Assembly: GCA_033439265.1 (NCBI GenBank)
Contig: JAVTVX010000002.1
Location: 6,980,174-7,044,173 of the forward strand
Origin: Dillenia suffruticosa
Taxonomy: Eukaryota > Streptophyta > Magnoliopsida > Dilleniales > Dilleniaceae
Direction of reading: 5' to 3'
Length of the DNA stretch: 64,000 nt
This document shows, in pieces, positions 50,148 through 63,079 of the stretch (its first letter is position 1; each line of letters opens with the position of its first letter). The position numbers and the translations under genes were made by a program. The notes beneath the pieces are model-generated. The model searched no databases. It was not told the DNA's origin and saw only the letters and a list, made by a program, of their open reading frames with translations.

Positions 50148-53100
50148 TCACCCAGTGCAAGTGATGGCTTCCTCAATCCTCCTGATAACTATACTGAGAC
50201 TGCTGCCACTTTCAAGAGCTCTGACTGCAGCCAGATGGGCATGTTTGTGCCATTTGAGAAGATTGTAAGCCTGAAGAACTGACCACCTGGCTTGATTTGA
50301 CATCTATACAAATAACAATAAAAAACAAAGCCATCAATACATAACATTCTGCATTTGAAGTTAAACACTTGTAACCAAGTCAGAGAAAAAACCTGTGAGA
50401 CAGAGAAAGGGGGTTTGAGAAGAACACAGATGCTCCTGAACAGATTTTCATCATTTTCTCCACCCTCTGCCTCACCATAGACCAGAGCTTCTGCAGCAAT
50501 TCCAGCAAATAGCACCATGCAATACCTGGCCACAAAAGGTTATTCCTCAGAAATTATATGTCAAGATGTACTATTTCAGTAGGTTTTTAATAGTGAAATG
50601 TAGTTCTTAACCAACAGCAACTACTTAGGTGCCTGACTGCAATTTTATGTAGTAAGCTGTTGTGCATGCATCTTTCATTCAAGCGATAGCTGAAAGAAGG
50701 TTTTTTTTCAGTCAAGTACCATAAAAAATCAAGCCAATTGATTGAAGAGCTCATTTAGGAATTCTTCCAAGGATGTCACACAGAGATACTACTTTCCTCT
50801 AATAAAGCCAAAAGCAATAATAGTGGTTCTCCTATTTTATACCCAATAACTCAGTTCCGTGTTGCTTTACTGTTGTTTCAGCTGTATATGATGATGTTTA
50901 CTTTTCTCAGCCTTAAGTTGGTGCCAAACTAACCTATCAAAAGCAGCACCACTGAGATGCCCCTCAGAAAGCTCATTTTCTAGTTTTGCATCCCAAAACT
51001 GTGTTCCAGCCTGCAAGGTAAGTGCTTAACATAAGACAATGATGCAACTCTGATGTTAAAGAATTTAAACAAAGAGTTGCAAGTCTAGAGAGCTAAATAT
51101 GTAAAAAGCAGTCAACAGAAACATTAAATCTATTTTTTTCATCAAGAAAAAGAATTAAATCATAAGGTTATCAATTGCTGAGCAACATCAGTTTTATCAT
51201 AAGGTTATCCTAATAGCTAACACAGGCATCAATGATAGATAATGGTACAAAGTTTTCTACTATTATGAATGTTTCAAAAAGTTCATAATCTCTTCAAAAG
51301 TAAATTTGAGTCAAGATGGACGAGGCAATTGCTCACATCATTGCAGATAAGAAGGAAGGAACAAGAAGAATGATATAATCATGCTGCAGTCCATCTCATT
51401 TACAAAATAGTGCAGCATTACAGCCCCCACCACCAGCCCAAAAAAAGGAAAAAAAAAAAGAATTGTCATAATGGTAGGGTAGATTTTGAAGACATTGAAT
51501 CATGAAAAGGTGAAGCTTAAGTCTTGGAACACAAATAACAAAAGCACTTGCCATTAACAGCAGAGTCACAGAAGGCTCAATAGGGGAATGCAAAGATGAT
51601 TCAGAAGACATAATAACTACCTGCCCCTGAATCCCCATTTGCATTGCAACAATCGGGTCCAAAATAACCCCACGAATTGGGCAACCCATCAAGTATGCTG
51701 CAAAATAATTGCACATGATCAGTTATTGAACTCCTATAAAAGATAATGGTACTAAAAGGGATCTGTCACTTTTGACTCTTGCACTTAAAAATGCCTAATA
51801 TTCTGAGGAATATGATCAAATACCAAATATGATCACTGATGTACAGAAATTGCAGAGGTTGTGAGAGGAATACCTGTCAGAAGATGCCCTGCTTCATGAA
51901 CCAGGATCCGACGCCTATGGGGGGGCCAATAGCTCGAGATTTGAGCTAAAAAGCAGCCTCCAAGGAATATAGAGTCTAGAATAGCTAAACCCAATATCGC
52001 AGCAAGGTTTGGCCTGAGATCGATCCCTTGAGACAGCAGAAAAGATACCCCACCCAGAAAAGCAGCCAAAACGACACTAGAGCTCCCAGAAAGACCCCAC
52101 TTCTTTGGTGCAAGTTTAGAAACTAGTAAGGGAAAAAAGTTAAATGAAATATTTGACGAGGAAATTAGAAACACTGACCAAAGAAGCCCATGCAACTTGA
52201 GGTTCTTTAACTCAAATTGTTCCACAGAACATATAGTTGAGAGGCAATTTAAGAGAAGATGCAGCATACTCTTGTTGAGGACCAAAAAAAAAATTGCTCT
52301 GCAGGAGCATATATGCACCACAACTAGCTTGCCTCTCTTAAGGCACCATACCTTCTAAACCAGTTGAAGACTTCAAATAAGTCGGTGTAACATCTCTTGG
52401 TCCATCTAGAACTGCAAAAAGTTGATAAGCAGGTGTAAATAAAAATTGCTAACAGAAGTTAACTCATTCCTGAGCTGGATTGCAACATACAAATGTAAAT
52501 TCAGCATGATAATTTTCAGATATGAACTCTTTCTTTTGTTTACCATTTTAGATATGAAGCTCAGATATTAACACTGCTGACCCGCATTTGGGGAAGATTT
52601 TCTAGGTTTTACCATATAACTAGCAGTTATTTTAGAAAACATCGACTGTGACTTAATTTTGTGCACACTGTAGACATTGGAATTTTGTACCACTCTCTAC
52701 TAATTTCCCTGGTTCTCAACCTCATAAGACAAACACATGAATCTTTATGTCCAAGATAATGACTTTAATCTGTCAAAATAGGTTTGTAGAAGTGCAAAGA
52801 AGAATAATATATAAAAAATGTGGCTCATTTCTATAAGTGTCAATGCAATAGATCCTAGAAGATTTGGAAGGCAAAGGTTTCTGCTTAAAGGCTTTTATTT
52901 GGTCTATGATGCTTAATAAAATTAATACTAATGATTTTCTCTAAAAAGTGGGACCTTATAAAACAATGTCCCCAGATGTTGGTGTCATGTGCTACAGCAA
53001 TTCAATAACTCAAGACCACATATTTTTACATTGCTCTGTTATGAGAGATGTAGAATTGCCACTTTGTTGTGTGTGATAATAATTGGGTTTGTCCTAGAAG

Positions 53101-56100
53101 TTTCCTTGATTTATTTCTTACTATTTTTAGAGGTTTTAGAGGGAAGAAGTATGCTCAGTTTTTATGGAAATGCACATTTTTGGCGATCACCTGGTACATT
53201 TGGGGGAAGCAAAGTACAATAATTTTCCACAGTCAAACTATTGAAATTTATCTTTTATAGGACCATTTTTTTAATGGTTCTCTAGGGCATATGCCTTGGA
53301 GATTTATAAAGATTATATTCTAATTTGAAAATGGATTGAAAAGCAATTGTAAATTAGTTTACTTCACATTTTCTTGTTTTGACCCTTCTTCTAAAGCTTT
53401 TTATCCTTGAGTTTTTGTATATTTTTCTTTCATCTAATACATCATTCTTTTTTTATTAAAAAAAAAAAGCTATGAATACATCAAATTTAATTGAAAATGA
53501 GTGTTAACGTCAACAGTAATACACATGTGGGAAAACATATATCACAACACATTTTCAAACCTGTGATATGCTGTTGGCAGAACTTTAAAACCAACTTAAC
53601 ATTCTAGAAATAAACTATGTATGAAAGAACACCATGATGCACAGGCATATATATTTGTCTTAGCTTACTAGGTTACTTAACAAGCAGATAACAGCCAAAA
53701 TTACTAGGAATACCACACCTGTCCAGAACCAGGAAAAAGAATGTTAAATATACAGAAATTTTAAAAATATCGTTTGTTCAACAGTGTATCAGGTTGTTGT
53801 GATCACAAATGAGCACATAATTGCAGTTGCATTTGCGTCCCACACAACTTCTTAAAGTGATGTAGTTTCACAAACAGAAAGTCAATGTTGGTCCTCCAAT
53901 ATCCCTCTTGATCCATGAATTTAAAGTCTCGAGTCCCAATACTTACAAGAAATTGATAGAACTGTTTCATTGTTTAAATTAGGGTTTGGCTAGATCAGTA
54001 ATTTCAGTACACTATATTTTCAAACTACCAATCTGCCATATACATCAATTGGACATAGATATTTCACACAGCAATTATAAACCAAGCCCCTAAATCCTGG
54101 CCAAATATTTGGTCAATGCACATATCTCCCTTCCCCATTCACCATTAAAATATAGAAGTTACTCATAAAAATGTCACATCCACAGACTTGCCAAAGATTA
54201 AAAAGTTTGTTAATATGTGTGGATAAAGAATTGCTGTATTTTATATTGTTAAGGCAAATTAATCATATTACAATGTCTTAATGCAACAATAAACTAGATG
54301 CATTGAAATAAACTTCGCCCAATGAAACAAATCTCTAGAGCAACAAAATAAGGAAAAAGAAAAAATAAAAATCTAAAAACTGTAAATCCATGAGCCACAA
54401 GTGGAATAGTTTATTTCCCTAGTTCGATCATACATTATGTGTTTCACCACGAGATCCTCAATTCCAGAAGACGTGGTTTATATTTGAAGCCCACATTAAT
54501 ATGCATCCGAGACGAAAACTATGTTAATATGGAACTAGCAGATCATGAGCCAAAAGATGTAGAAAAGGATAGTAGGAGAAATGGAAGAAAGAAATATAGG
54601 TGAAAGGCCAGCAGCTTGCATGCCTCACATTCACCCAGAAAATTAGAAATGATGCAACTGGATCATGCTGTTCCATAATCTCCAAACAGGCACACTTCAC
54701 ACTTCGTAGAATTTTAAAACACTATCATAACCAAAATTATTTGGCCCAAGAATTACAAACCAAAGTCCACACACATGGACCGTCCATTCTCTCCAACAGG
54801 CATATATCCAGACTCTATATATGCTCAAAATTGAAGTCTTATAACCATAACTGATTTCTCCCCAAAAAAAAATGCAAGTCAAAGTCTAAAATTGCTCTTA
54901 TCCACAAAATTATTCTGTTATTTTCTCAGCTGAGGTTTTTTTTTTCCTCCTAACCCCCCCACCCCCAAAAAAAAAGAAAAGAAATAATTTTCCTTGAAAT
55001 TGGTTTAAATTACAATTTGCAGTTAGTATTTCATAACAAAACTAGGAACTTCAGAAACGTTCACCTATAGAAAAATATATCCTCCACCATTTGTTCACAT
55101 TATATATGCAGTATTTAGAATAGGATATATATTCATCTTGAATATTTGCTGTTATATATATGACCCTTCTTAATGGGTAATGGTTATTGTAAATTATTCA
55201 TTAATATGCACATTTCAGTCTTTCTAGACAGGGCTTATGCATCACCAGCTAAAACGAAATAACACCACATCAGAGATTGGAATAAAGAGAGATCTTGGAG
55301 AAAGTGGAAAACATTTTAATGCAAAACAAATATTCACAAGCTCGTTCATCACTGCATAACTGGTCTCGCTAGAAGCATTGTTACCATGATCTGGAAGTGT
55401 ACAATCTGAACTATGGTACTACTATGATCCAGAATATAGAATGAGCAATTCACACTTAGTATGAGTTTGAAGGAATTCAAAAACTATAAACCACATAAAT
55501 GGAGAGAAATTTTCTAATCCAAATAGCAACTGTAATCTTCAATACTTCCTTTTTTCTCTTTGTTCATTTAAGTTTTGGTTAAATTACCATAACAACACAT
55601 AAAACCTTATGTAGGACTTTGAAAGCAAACTACCACTAAAACATATTAGTCTACGCACCTAACTAATCCCCCCTCGTGCAACATGTACCGGGAGATATAA
55701 TATATACTAAGATCATGTGCTTGTACCCCATGCCAAAATGAACAATGACAGATCTAACATTAGCCGCAGGAGAACAATTAAATTTCTAAGACAAATTTCC
55801 TCCTGAAACCAGTGTTTTCCATTTTACAAGGAAATTATAAACGTGAACAAACATTGTACACTTGGTACGTGCAATATTGAAAGAAAAATGAGGAACCCCC
55901 CCCCCCCAAAAAAAAGCCTATGTATCAAATCAACACATAAAATTGGCAAAAGGGTCATCAGAATTCGGGTGGATTAAATGAATAACACCAGAGAGAGAGA
56001 GACAGAGCAATTAAATTAAAATAAATCAGTGGCCCAAACTACTAATTGAAAATTTGCATTATATATAATAAGAAAATGACTAATCAATCAAATAAGATTC

Positions 56101-56536
56101 AGATGAAGATAGAAATACCAATGTTACGGAATTTGCCGAAATTGGGCAAGAAGCCACGGTCCTTGAGAAAGGAATAGGCACTGCCGACGAGCTTCATATC
56201 ATCAGCATTCAAACATGTATCCAAAACTTCCCAATCTCTCTCCCAATTCCAACCTATGAACCCCTGCTTACTGGACTCTGGGTCTTCCACGATCAAATCC
56301 AAATCTTGGGACTGGGATTGGGAGGATTTCAAGTTGAGGAATTTGAGAGCCCGAGCCAGGTCTTTCTCTTTCACCGCCTCCTCGTACTCTTTCCATTCTC
56401 TCAACGCTCTTGTTTTTGTATTTATTGTTGTCAAATTGATTGTTCTAGTGTTTAGATTTGGATGCTGAAATGGACAATATCTAGTGAGGCGCGAAGACAG
56501 AGGAGGCTTGTACAGGTTGTACACATCCATGGCCAT
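50148..56536 (-). CDS. VIR3: Chloroplast membrane HEAGH metalloprotease-like protein VIR3 (seven exons)
   Basis: In transcription order the exons are 56536-56119, 52411-52352, 52122-51874, 51697-51621, 51010-50934, 50525-50393 and 50303-50148, in frame for 389 residues. I start at the ATG at 56536 (MAMDVYNLYK); a second in-frame ATG follows two codons later. The N-terminus is transit-peptide-like and then charged and helical (EWKEYEEAVKEKDLARALKF). Two hydrophobic segments lie near residues 174-189 and 199-220. The zinc motif HEAGH is at 235-239. A later GEAEGGENDENLF segment parallels the DGGKDDLEK third-ligand region of FtsH proteases. There is no AAA domain. The C-terminus has MSNQARWSVL and WHKHAH. 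It fits the VIR3 (At1g56180)/At5g27290 group, where loss of VIR3 gives virescent leaves; I favour VIR3 because of length and neighbours. Substrates are unknown. Confidence 0.88.
52412..56118. other. VIR3 intron 1
   Basis: This 3.7 kb intron follows the exon encoding the plastid-targeting N-terminus. It holds a truncated LINE 3' end at about 52960-53470, C-run/A-run junctions near 54954-54975 and 55897-55915, and otherwise AT-rich DNA without recognised features. Confidence 0.65.
52960..53470 (+). pseudogene. 5'-truncated L1-type LINE 3' end
   Basis: The translation near 53020-53215 gives HIFTLLCYE-like cysteine/histidine residues, then PRSFLDLFL, GFRGKKYAQFLWKC and ITWYIWGKQ. This is the zinc-finger-associated C-terminal region of plant L1 reverse transcriptases (usually ...SLVDML...LWR...WxIWxERN). 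It ends in a T-rich 3' UTR and an A run at about 53458-53469. It runs antisense to VIR3 inside intron 1. Confidence 0.7.
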
Positions 56537-57308
56537 TGTAACTGTAATCAATCAATGGAAATGGCTTATCCCAAAGTTGAAAGATGGAAAAAAGGAAGTG
56601 TGGACTTGATGATCAATTGGGAGGAGAGAATGGGATCAACGTAGACCGTGTTCAGTGGGATACGATGATAAGTAGTTTAATAAGTTTTTAATTTTTACTC
56701 ATGATTTTAGTAAGGAAAAATGTAGGTCGGGAATCGGAAGGGTAATATTTTTAAATAAATCATTATAAATTTTAAATTAAATTACTCTTTTGAATATTTA
56801 TCTATATAATATTAAAAAAAAAAAAAAAACAGAATGGGCTTTAGAATATTCTTTTCCAAGTGGGCCACATGGGCCTAGACAAAAATAGGGTTCCACTTTC
56901 TTTTTTTTTTTTTTTCAATTCTTCTATTATTTTTTAAAAAATTCAAATTTTAAATTTTAAATAAACGGAAGACAATTCCAATTAACTTATAACTCATTAA
57001 TATGTTCTCTTGTTTTAAATATCACAATCGTAATTGACATCTTTTTTCACCCGATAAATATTTTGAAAATCAAATTTATTTATTCTGATTAATTCAATTT
57101 AAATTAATTATCGAATTTATTAAAAGACGTGTTCTTCTAATACTTATTTTTTTATTTTCAAAACTCAAATTCGATATTAATAAATAAGCAATACAAATGA
57201 ACAGTATATAGTTTAATAAACCAATATCATCAGAGAAGCCACACATGCCACAGGCATAACTCATACGCCAGTGGCCTATGCCTCGTGGCTCTTGCCTTGG
57301 TGGCCTAT

Positions 57309-57371
57309 GGCTCGTGGGTCATTGCTTGTGGCTCGTGGGTCATTGCTTGTGGCTCGTGGTTTGTGGGTTGC
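57309..57371. repeat. 21-bp tandem repeat (about three copies)
   Basis: The unit GGCTCGTGGGTCATTGCTTG(T) occurs at 57309-57329 and 57330-57350, with a diverged third copy from 57351 and looser GGCCTATG/CTCGTG variants upstream from 57273. It is markedly GC-richer than the flanking DNA. Confidence 0.85.
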
Positions 57372-57674
57372 CACTCATGACTCGTGTCTTGTTCCTTGTG
57401 TTTTTTGACTTTTCACCTTACTCCACACTATAACACTACTAACAATTCACACTAACTTATAAAACAACTAAAAGACTACCGATTGTACCCTACACCAAAT
57501 AACCATATTTCACTAACTCTACCCACACCAAATAATCATATTCCAAGATATCACTAAATAACCATATTTTAGAACACCGTCAAATAACTATACTCCACAC
57601 TACAAGATAATTTCAATTCAAAACAAATATGGTCAACTCAAACATTAACAATCAAAACACAATTAAACAATTTC

Positions 57675-58020
57675 AGTCATGACCACCACCAAACTTTAAC
57701 CAAACAATTTCAACCAAACATATATCATCTCCAAAATCTCTGATATCAAAACAATATATACCAACAACAAAATATAATCAAACAAATTAAACCATGAATA
57801 CCACCAAATTTTAACCAAACATGTATTATCTCCAAAACCTTTACTATCAAAATAATATATACCAATAACTAAAGAAAACCAAATATCTTTAATCATACTC
57901 ACCAGTAAAAAACCAAATATCTTTAATCATACTCACCAGTAAAATTTAACCAAACAATTTCTACTAAGTATACGCCCCCTCCAAAACCTCCACCATCAAG
58001 ACAATATAAACCAATAGCTT
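57675..58020. repeat. Degenerate tandem array of 75-120-bp units
   Basis: Units with the order TTTAACCAAACA, ATCTCCAAAACCT, TATCAAAATAATATATACCA recur near 57690, 57810 and 57948. Inside is a near-perfect duplication of AACCAAATATCTTTAATCAT followed by ACTCACCAGTAAA, at 57877 and 57911 (period 34). Confidence 0.7.
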
Positions 58021-58139
58021 ATAAACATTTAAATGACATAAAAAAGAAATTACAAGAAATTTTATTAACAAAAAGTTATGGATAAAAATTGAAATTACTG
58101 TTTATAGAGTTTAAATGTAATACATGTTAAATGTTAAAC

Positions 58140-58500
58140 CTACACTAAGTGCCGCAAGGAGGTCATTCAGCATTGCATCGCGACTAATGTCTGATGGGAA
58201 TATGAGCCGATCTACCAGGCGGAAGTGAAGAAATACCATATAGTTGTGTATTCTCATCATCCTCAAGGAATGCAACTACAATTGTCCCAACATCATCAAA
58301 ATGTCGGCAATAACGACAACGACGCTAGTAAACATTAAGTTACAGAGGCTCGATCAGTGTAGTATCGTCAATATCATTTGTAAATGCCAGATTAGGAGTC
58401 AGATACGAACATGACATAGATATCTCTATCGATCCATCAGAAGCATCCGTAGTACTAGAAGTAAAAGATATCTTCATTAGCTCAGTAGCCCTCTGTATGG
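58140..58500 (-). pseudogene. Possible decayed coding segment, unidentified
   Basis: One minus-strand frame stays open for long runs between single stops. It gives peptides such as SIEISMSCSYLTPNLAFTND and DVGTIVVAFLEDDENTQLYG, and its base composition is more balanced than that of the AT-rich flanks. I do not recognise the family. It may be a relic of a transposon protein; this is a composition-based guess. Confidence 0.25.
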
Positions 58501-60124
58501 ATGCCGAAGAATGGTAACCCTGAGATGACTCATGTCCGACTAGCTAACTACACAATAAGAAAGAGAGTGACCAGACATGCCCCGTTCAATTTGAATTGTC
58601 TAAAATCAATGTTACTTTTGCAATACAAAATTTTTATAAACTCCTATTATCTAATAATGTTATCAACAACAATATTAATTTTGAATTCAAACTATACTGA
58701 TACTTATCTTTAATCCCATTAATTATACTCCCCAATAAAGCACCAGATTCACACGGTTATCATTTATATTCGTTTTTTATTAATTTCAACAATAACTAAT
58801 ATATCATTAGTAATTTTAGAATTAATCTTAACAAAGTATTAACAACAACTATAATACAAACCCTAGAACTAACTCTAACAGAATATTAACAATAGAGTAT
58901 CAGCAATAAATATAATGTAAACCCCACATTATAGTGTATAGTAAATTTTAATTGATTTATAGTAATATAGTTGCCATAAATATAATGCAATAAATATAAT
59001 GTATAATATATATTTTTTTGGTGTTGTCACAAATATAATGCAATAATTTTTTTCCAAATATATTTACACCAAAATTCTTTTTTTCTTTTTTGTTTTTTGA
59101 ATGCAAATCCTAGATATATCTCTCAACAATCTTTATATAAATACAAATCCTAAATTCAAACAAACAAAATATAAAATATCATAAATGATTCGTAGAGTAT
59201 GAGAACAAATCCTAGATTCATAGAAAACCCTAAAAATCAAACCCTAAATTCGTAAAAAAGCATAACATATATTCAAATAACCCTAAATTCGGTCTAACAT
59301 ATGTAGGGTATCAAACAAATTTCGCACAAATAGTATAAAAAAAACAGAGAGAGAAGAAATCACCGGGTGGAAAAGAGGAGGAGAGAACTTTTTGTCGTAG
59401 AAGAAGAGGGAGAGAACTTCTTGTTGCAAAGTAAAACAAAGCAGCAGCGGAGAGAGCTTCTAGTTGCAAAGGAGGCTAGGGTTGGTTAGGCTTCTATTGT
59501 AGAGAGAGCATAGGCAAATGGCAGCAGTGGTGGTAGAAAATGGGAGAAGTATGTTTAAGTGTTAGGATTTAAGGTTTTTAGCACATAATGTGAAATATAT
59601 ATATATTTTTAATTAACATTTACAAAAAATAAAAAATAAAAAAAATAAAAAAATGGATTTTGGGTTTTAAAAGTGTGAAATCAATACTTGGGGGAAAAAC
59701 AATGATCGTGTAATAATTTTAATTAAAAAATAATATTTTTGTAAAAGCCCCCAATAATTTTAAATAAAAAATAATATTTGGATAAGTAACCCTTAATATC
59801 TTTAGATAATCGTATTATTTATTAAAACTTACTCATTTTCTTGCGTGTAATAATTTCAATAAGAAAAATGTAATTAAAAAAAAAAAGGAAAACAGAAAGA
59901 GGAACGCCATACGGTGGACACTTGGAATGAAGACCTCCTAGCGCAGGATAAAAAGGCAAAAAAAATCCATAAAATGGAAAGGAAACACAGAAAGCGTCGA
60001 ACATCTTCCACCTCAACTCAGCGATAAGACCATCCCCACAGCCCATTCCCTCACCTTAATCTTCTTGTCCACATAATCATAAACCTCCTTCACTTCTCTC
60101 TTCCTCGGCTCCAATTTTTTCAAC

Positions 60125-60127
<3 letters not shown>

Positions 60128-60179
<52 letters not shown>
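60128..60179 (+). repeat. (TC)26 tract in the PGK leader
   Basis: A pure TC repeat of 52 bases ends 17 bases before the PGK start codon, so it is almost certainly within the 5' UTR or at the transcription start. TC-rich initiator or leader elements are known near start sites of plant photosynthesis genes; a regulatory role here is inference. Confidence 0.9.
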
Positions 60180-60184
<5 letters not shown>

Positions 60185-60196
60185 GTCTGCACAAGA

Positions 60197-63079
60197 ATGG
60201 CCTCAGCTGCAGCACCCACTTCTCTCTCACTCCTCCCCACCACATCCTCTTCCTCCTCCACCTCCCGCTCTCGCTTTCTCAACACCTCCTTCCGTGCCCC
60301 ACTCCGCCGCCTCAGCTTCTCCAGTGTCGCCGCTGATCCTTTTTTGGCCCTTCATGTTTCTTCCAAAGTCCGATCGATTGGAAGCAAGGGCGTGAGAGGA
60401 GTGGTTTCCATGGCGAAGAGGAGTGTGGGGGACCTGACTGACGGAGACTTGAAGGGCAAGAAGGTTTTTGTCAGGGCCGATTTGAATGTCCCTCTTGATG
60501 ACTCTCAGAACATCACGGATGACACCAGAATTCGCGCGGCTGTTCCCACCATCAAGCATTTGATATCCAAGGGTGCCAAAGTCATCCTTTCCTCCCATTT
60601 GGTAGGGCTTCTCAAATTTTGGAGTAATTATGCCTTTTCTTTGCTTAATTTGCAAATGGGGTTCGTAGAGTTGATTTTCCTAATGAACTTGAACTGACCA
60701 TTGTCTTTGATTTTGATGATTTTGTATAATATTTCTGGGCTATGTTTGTCTTGATTTGCTAGCATAGAGATGGTCTGGTATTTGATCTCTCAATGGGGAT
60801 TCAATGTTGCTGTCCATTAGCATGTCAACATGGTCATTGAGTTGTAAATTGTTAAAGTACTTGTCTCGGAACAGAAGATTAATTCATTATAGACGACATG
60901 TTTTTGTGAGGATAGTATGTCCTTGCTTATTCTTTTTGTAAAGAGCTTGTTAATTACTTTCTTCTTATACAATATAATGTAATTGTAAGCCATTTGAGCT
61001 GATTTCTTGGTGGGATTTCATTTCAGGGACGACCAAAGGGTGTTACTCCAAAATTCAGCTTGGCACCTATTGTTCCAAGACTCTCTGAACTCCTTGGTAT
61101 TCAGGTCTGCATTCTTCCTGGATTTAAAAGGGCAAAAATGAAATTTGTTCTTATTAACATTTAACTTGAAAGCTATCTGGGCTTTTCCTGATTTTCGTCT
61201 CTGTGAAATTCGAACAGGTTGTGAAGGCTGACGACTGCATTGGTCCAGAGGTTGAAAAGTTGGTAGCTGGTCTTCCCGAGGGCAGTGTTCTTCTTCTTGA
61301 GAATGTGAGGTTCTACAAGGAGGAAGAGAAGAATGATCCCGAGTTTGCAAAGAAGCTTGCCTCCTTGGCAGATCTTTATGTAAATGACGCCTTTGGAACT
61401 GCACATAGAGCTCATGCATCAACTGAGGGAGTCACAAAATTCTTGAAGCCCTCTGTTGCTGGTTTCCTATTGCAGAAGGTATGATGGCTGTAGTAATCAT
61501 TTACATGCTATTGACACTTAAATGAAACTTTTTTTCTTTTTTCCTTTTTGAGTTGTACAATGTTTATAAAAAATCATATCCTGTATATGCACAACATACA
61601 ATTCATTAAATCTCAAAAGGGAGAAAAAATCCTGAAGTGGAGGATCATATGACATTCTGAACATTTTTTATATTTTCTGTGCACTTGGGGATGAAAATAT
61701 GCTGAAAAAAGAAATTTTGAAGAAACAAAGAAGGTGGCTCAATTTCTCAATTGCTATGCAACTCTTGAGACATGATTAGTAATGCAAGCTTAATTATATG
61801 TTGGTTAGCTCTTTCTCTAAGAATGGGGCCAGATCTTAAATGCTTATCTTTATTTATATTACTCAACACGATCCTTTCTTTAATGTGCCAGGAACTTGAT
61901 TATCTTGTTGGCGCTGTCTCAAATCCAAAGAGGCCATTTGCAGCCATTGTGGGTGGTTCAAAGGTCTCATCTAAGATCGGAGTGATTGAGTCACTATTGG
62001 AGAAGTGTGATATCCTACTATTGGGTGGAGGAATGATCTTTACCTTCTACAAGGCACAAGGTCTTTCTGTTGGTTCCTCTCTTGTAGAGGAAGACAAGCT
62101 TGACCTTGCAACCTCCCTCCTTAAGAAGGCCAAGGCAAGGGGAGTGTCTCTTTTGCTACCCACTGATGTTGTAATTGCAGACAAGTTTGCTCCTGATGCA
62201 AACAGCCAGGTTTGTTTTTTGAACTTACATACTTGTCCAAAATTCTATCCTCGGTCATAAGAGATGTATACTGTCCGGTGACTTAAACAAGTGACTTCTG
62301 TTCCTGCAGGTTGTTCCAGCTTCTGCTATCCCAGATGGCTGGATGGGATTGGATATTGGACCAGAATCTGTCAAGACATTTAACAATGCATTGGAGAATA
62401 CACAGACTGTGATCTGGAATGGACCAATGGGAGTGTTTGAGTTTGACAAATTTGCTGTTGGAACAGAGGTATGATAATCCATCCAACCATCATTTGCTTA
62501 CAGTTGTTTGTTTATGCATTAATTTCTCATAAATTGTGCACTTGTTTTGTCATACATCTGTAAACATTTCACAAATGCATCAACAATGCAATTTTGCTGT
62601 TTTTCTTTCATTGATCTTGAAACCTTTAAGTTAAAGGTTTCAACATAAATGGTAATCATTTTTTTGGTGGGGTCTGGTGCTTTGATCTGTATTGCTAGTC
62701 TTCAAAAGCATCATTATTTGGATCTATCTCTATGTACCCAACCCTGAGCTACTGCTTCTTGTCACGCATGGTTGCATGTAATCAGATTGGCTATGTCTGC
62801 ATTCTGCTATTAAATTTCTGTATTTATGGATAAAATGATGGTGACTAATATGTGCAACTCCACTTGCAGGCCGTTGCTAAGAAGTTGGCTGAGCTCAGCA
62901 AGAAGGGAGTGACAACAATCATTGGGGGTGGAGATTCAGTTGCAGCAGTTGAGAAAGTTGGAGTTGCAGATGTGATGAGCCACATCTCAACCGGTGGTGG
63001 TGCCAGTTTAGAACTCTTGGAAGGCAAAGAGCTTCCAGGAGTCCTTGCTCTTGACGAGGCCACACCTGTTCCCGTGTAA
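60197..63079 (+). CDS. PGK1: Phosphoglycerate kinase, plastid (six exons)
   Basis: Exons are 60197-60601, 61027-61104, 61218-61478, 61892-62209, 62310-62468 and 62870-63079; all introns are GT-AG and phase 0, giving 476 residues. The enzyme transfers phosphate between ATP and 3-phosphoglycerate, the second step of the Calvin cycle's reduction phase in the stroma. The first ~70 residues are a serine-rich plastid transit peptide ([20 protein letters not shown]), and the mature part begins near [10 protein letters not shown]. The PGK signature [11 protein letters not shown] is at 89-99. Also present are [43 protein letters not shown], the nucleotide-site NGPMGVFE and [13 protein letters not shown]. 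No key motif is missing. I chose the ATG at 60197 because it opens the transit peptide. The cytosolic isoform lacks such an extension. The gene symbol assumes the plastid orthologue group. Confidence 0.96.

Larger units (their letters stand above)
56537..60196. other. Intergenic stretch between divergent VIR3 and PGK genes
   Basis: VIR3 and PGK are transcribed away from this 3.7 kb, so both promoters lie in it. The interior (56700-59700) is AT-rich, with an A run near 56814-56829, short tandem repeats (listed separately), a possibly once-coding minus-strand stretch at 58140-58500, and a purine-rich GAGAGAAC-containing segment near 59345-59530. I found no transposon ends. Confidence 0.55.

Noticed and set aside
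56537-56551. Five extra codons before the VIR3 start
   Set aside because: The open frame begins there with TTG, not ATG. The first ATG in frame is at 56536.
60183-60395. Open frame overlapping the PGK transit peptide in another frame
   Set aside because: It starts with TTG and is a proline/serine-rich shadow of the real reading frame.
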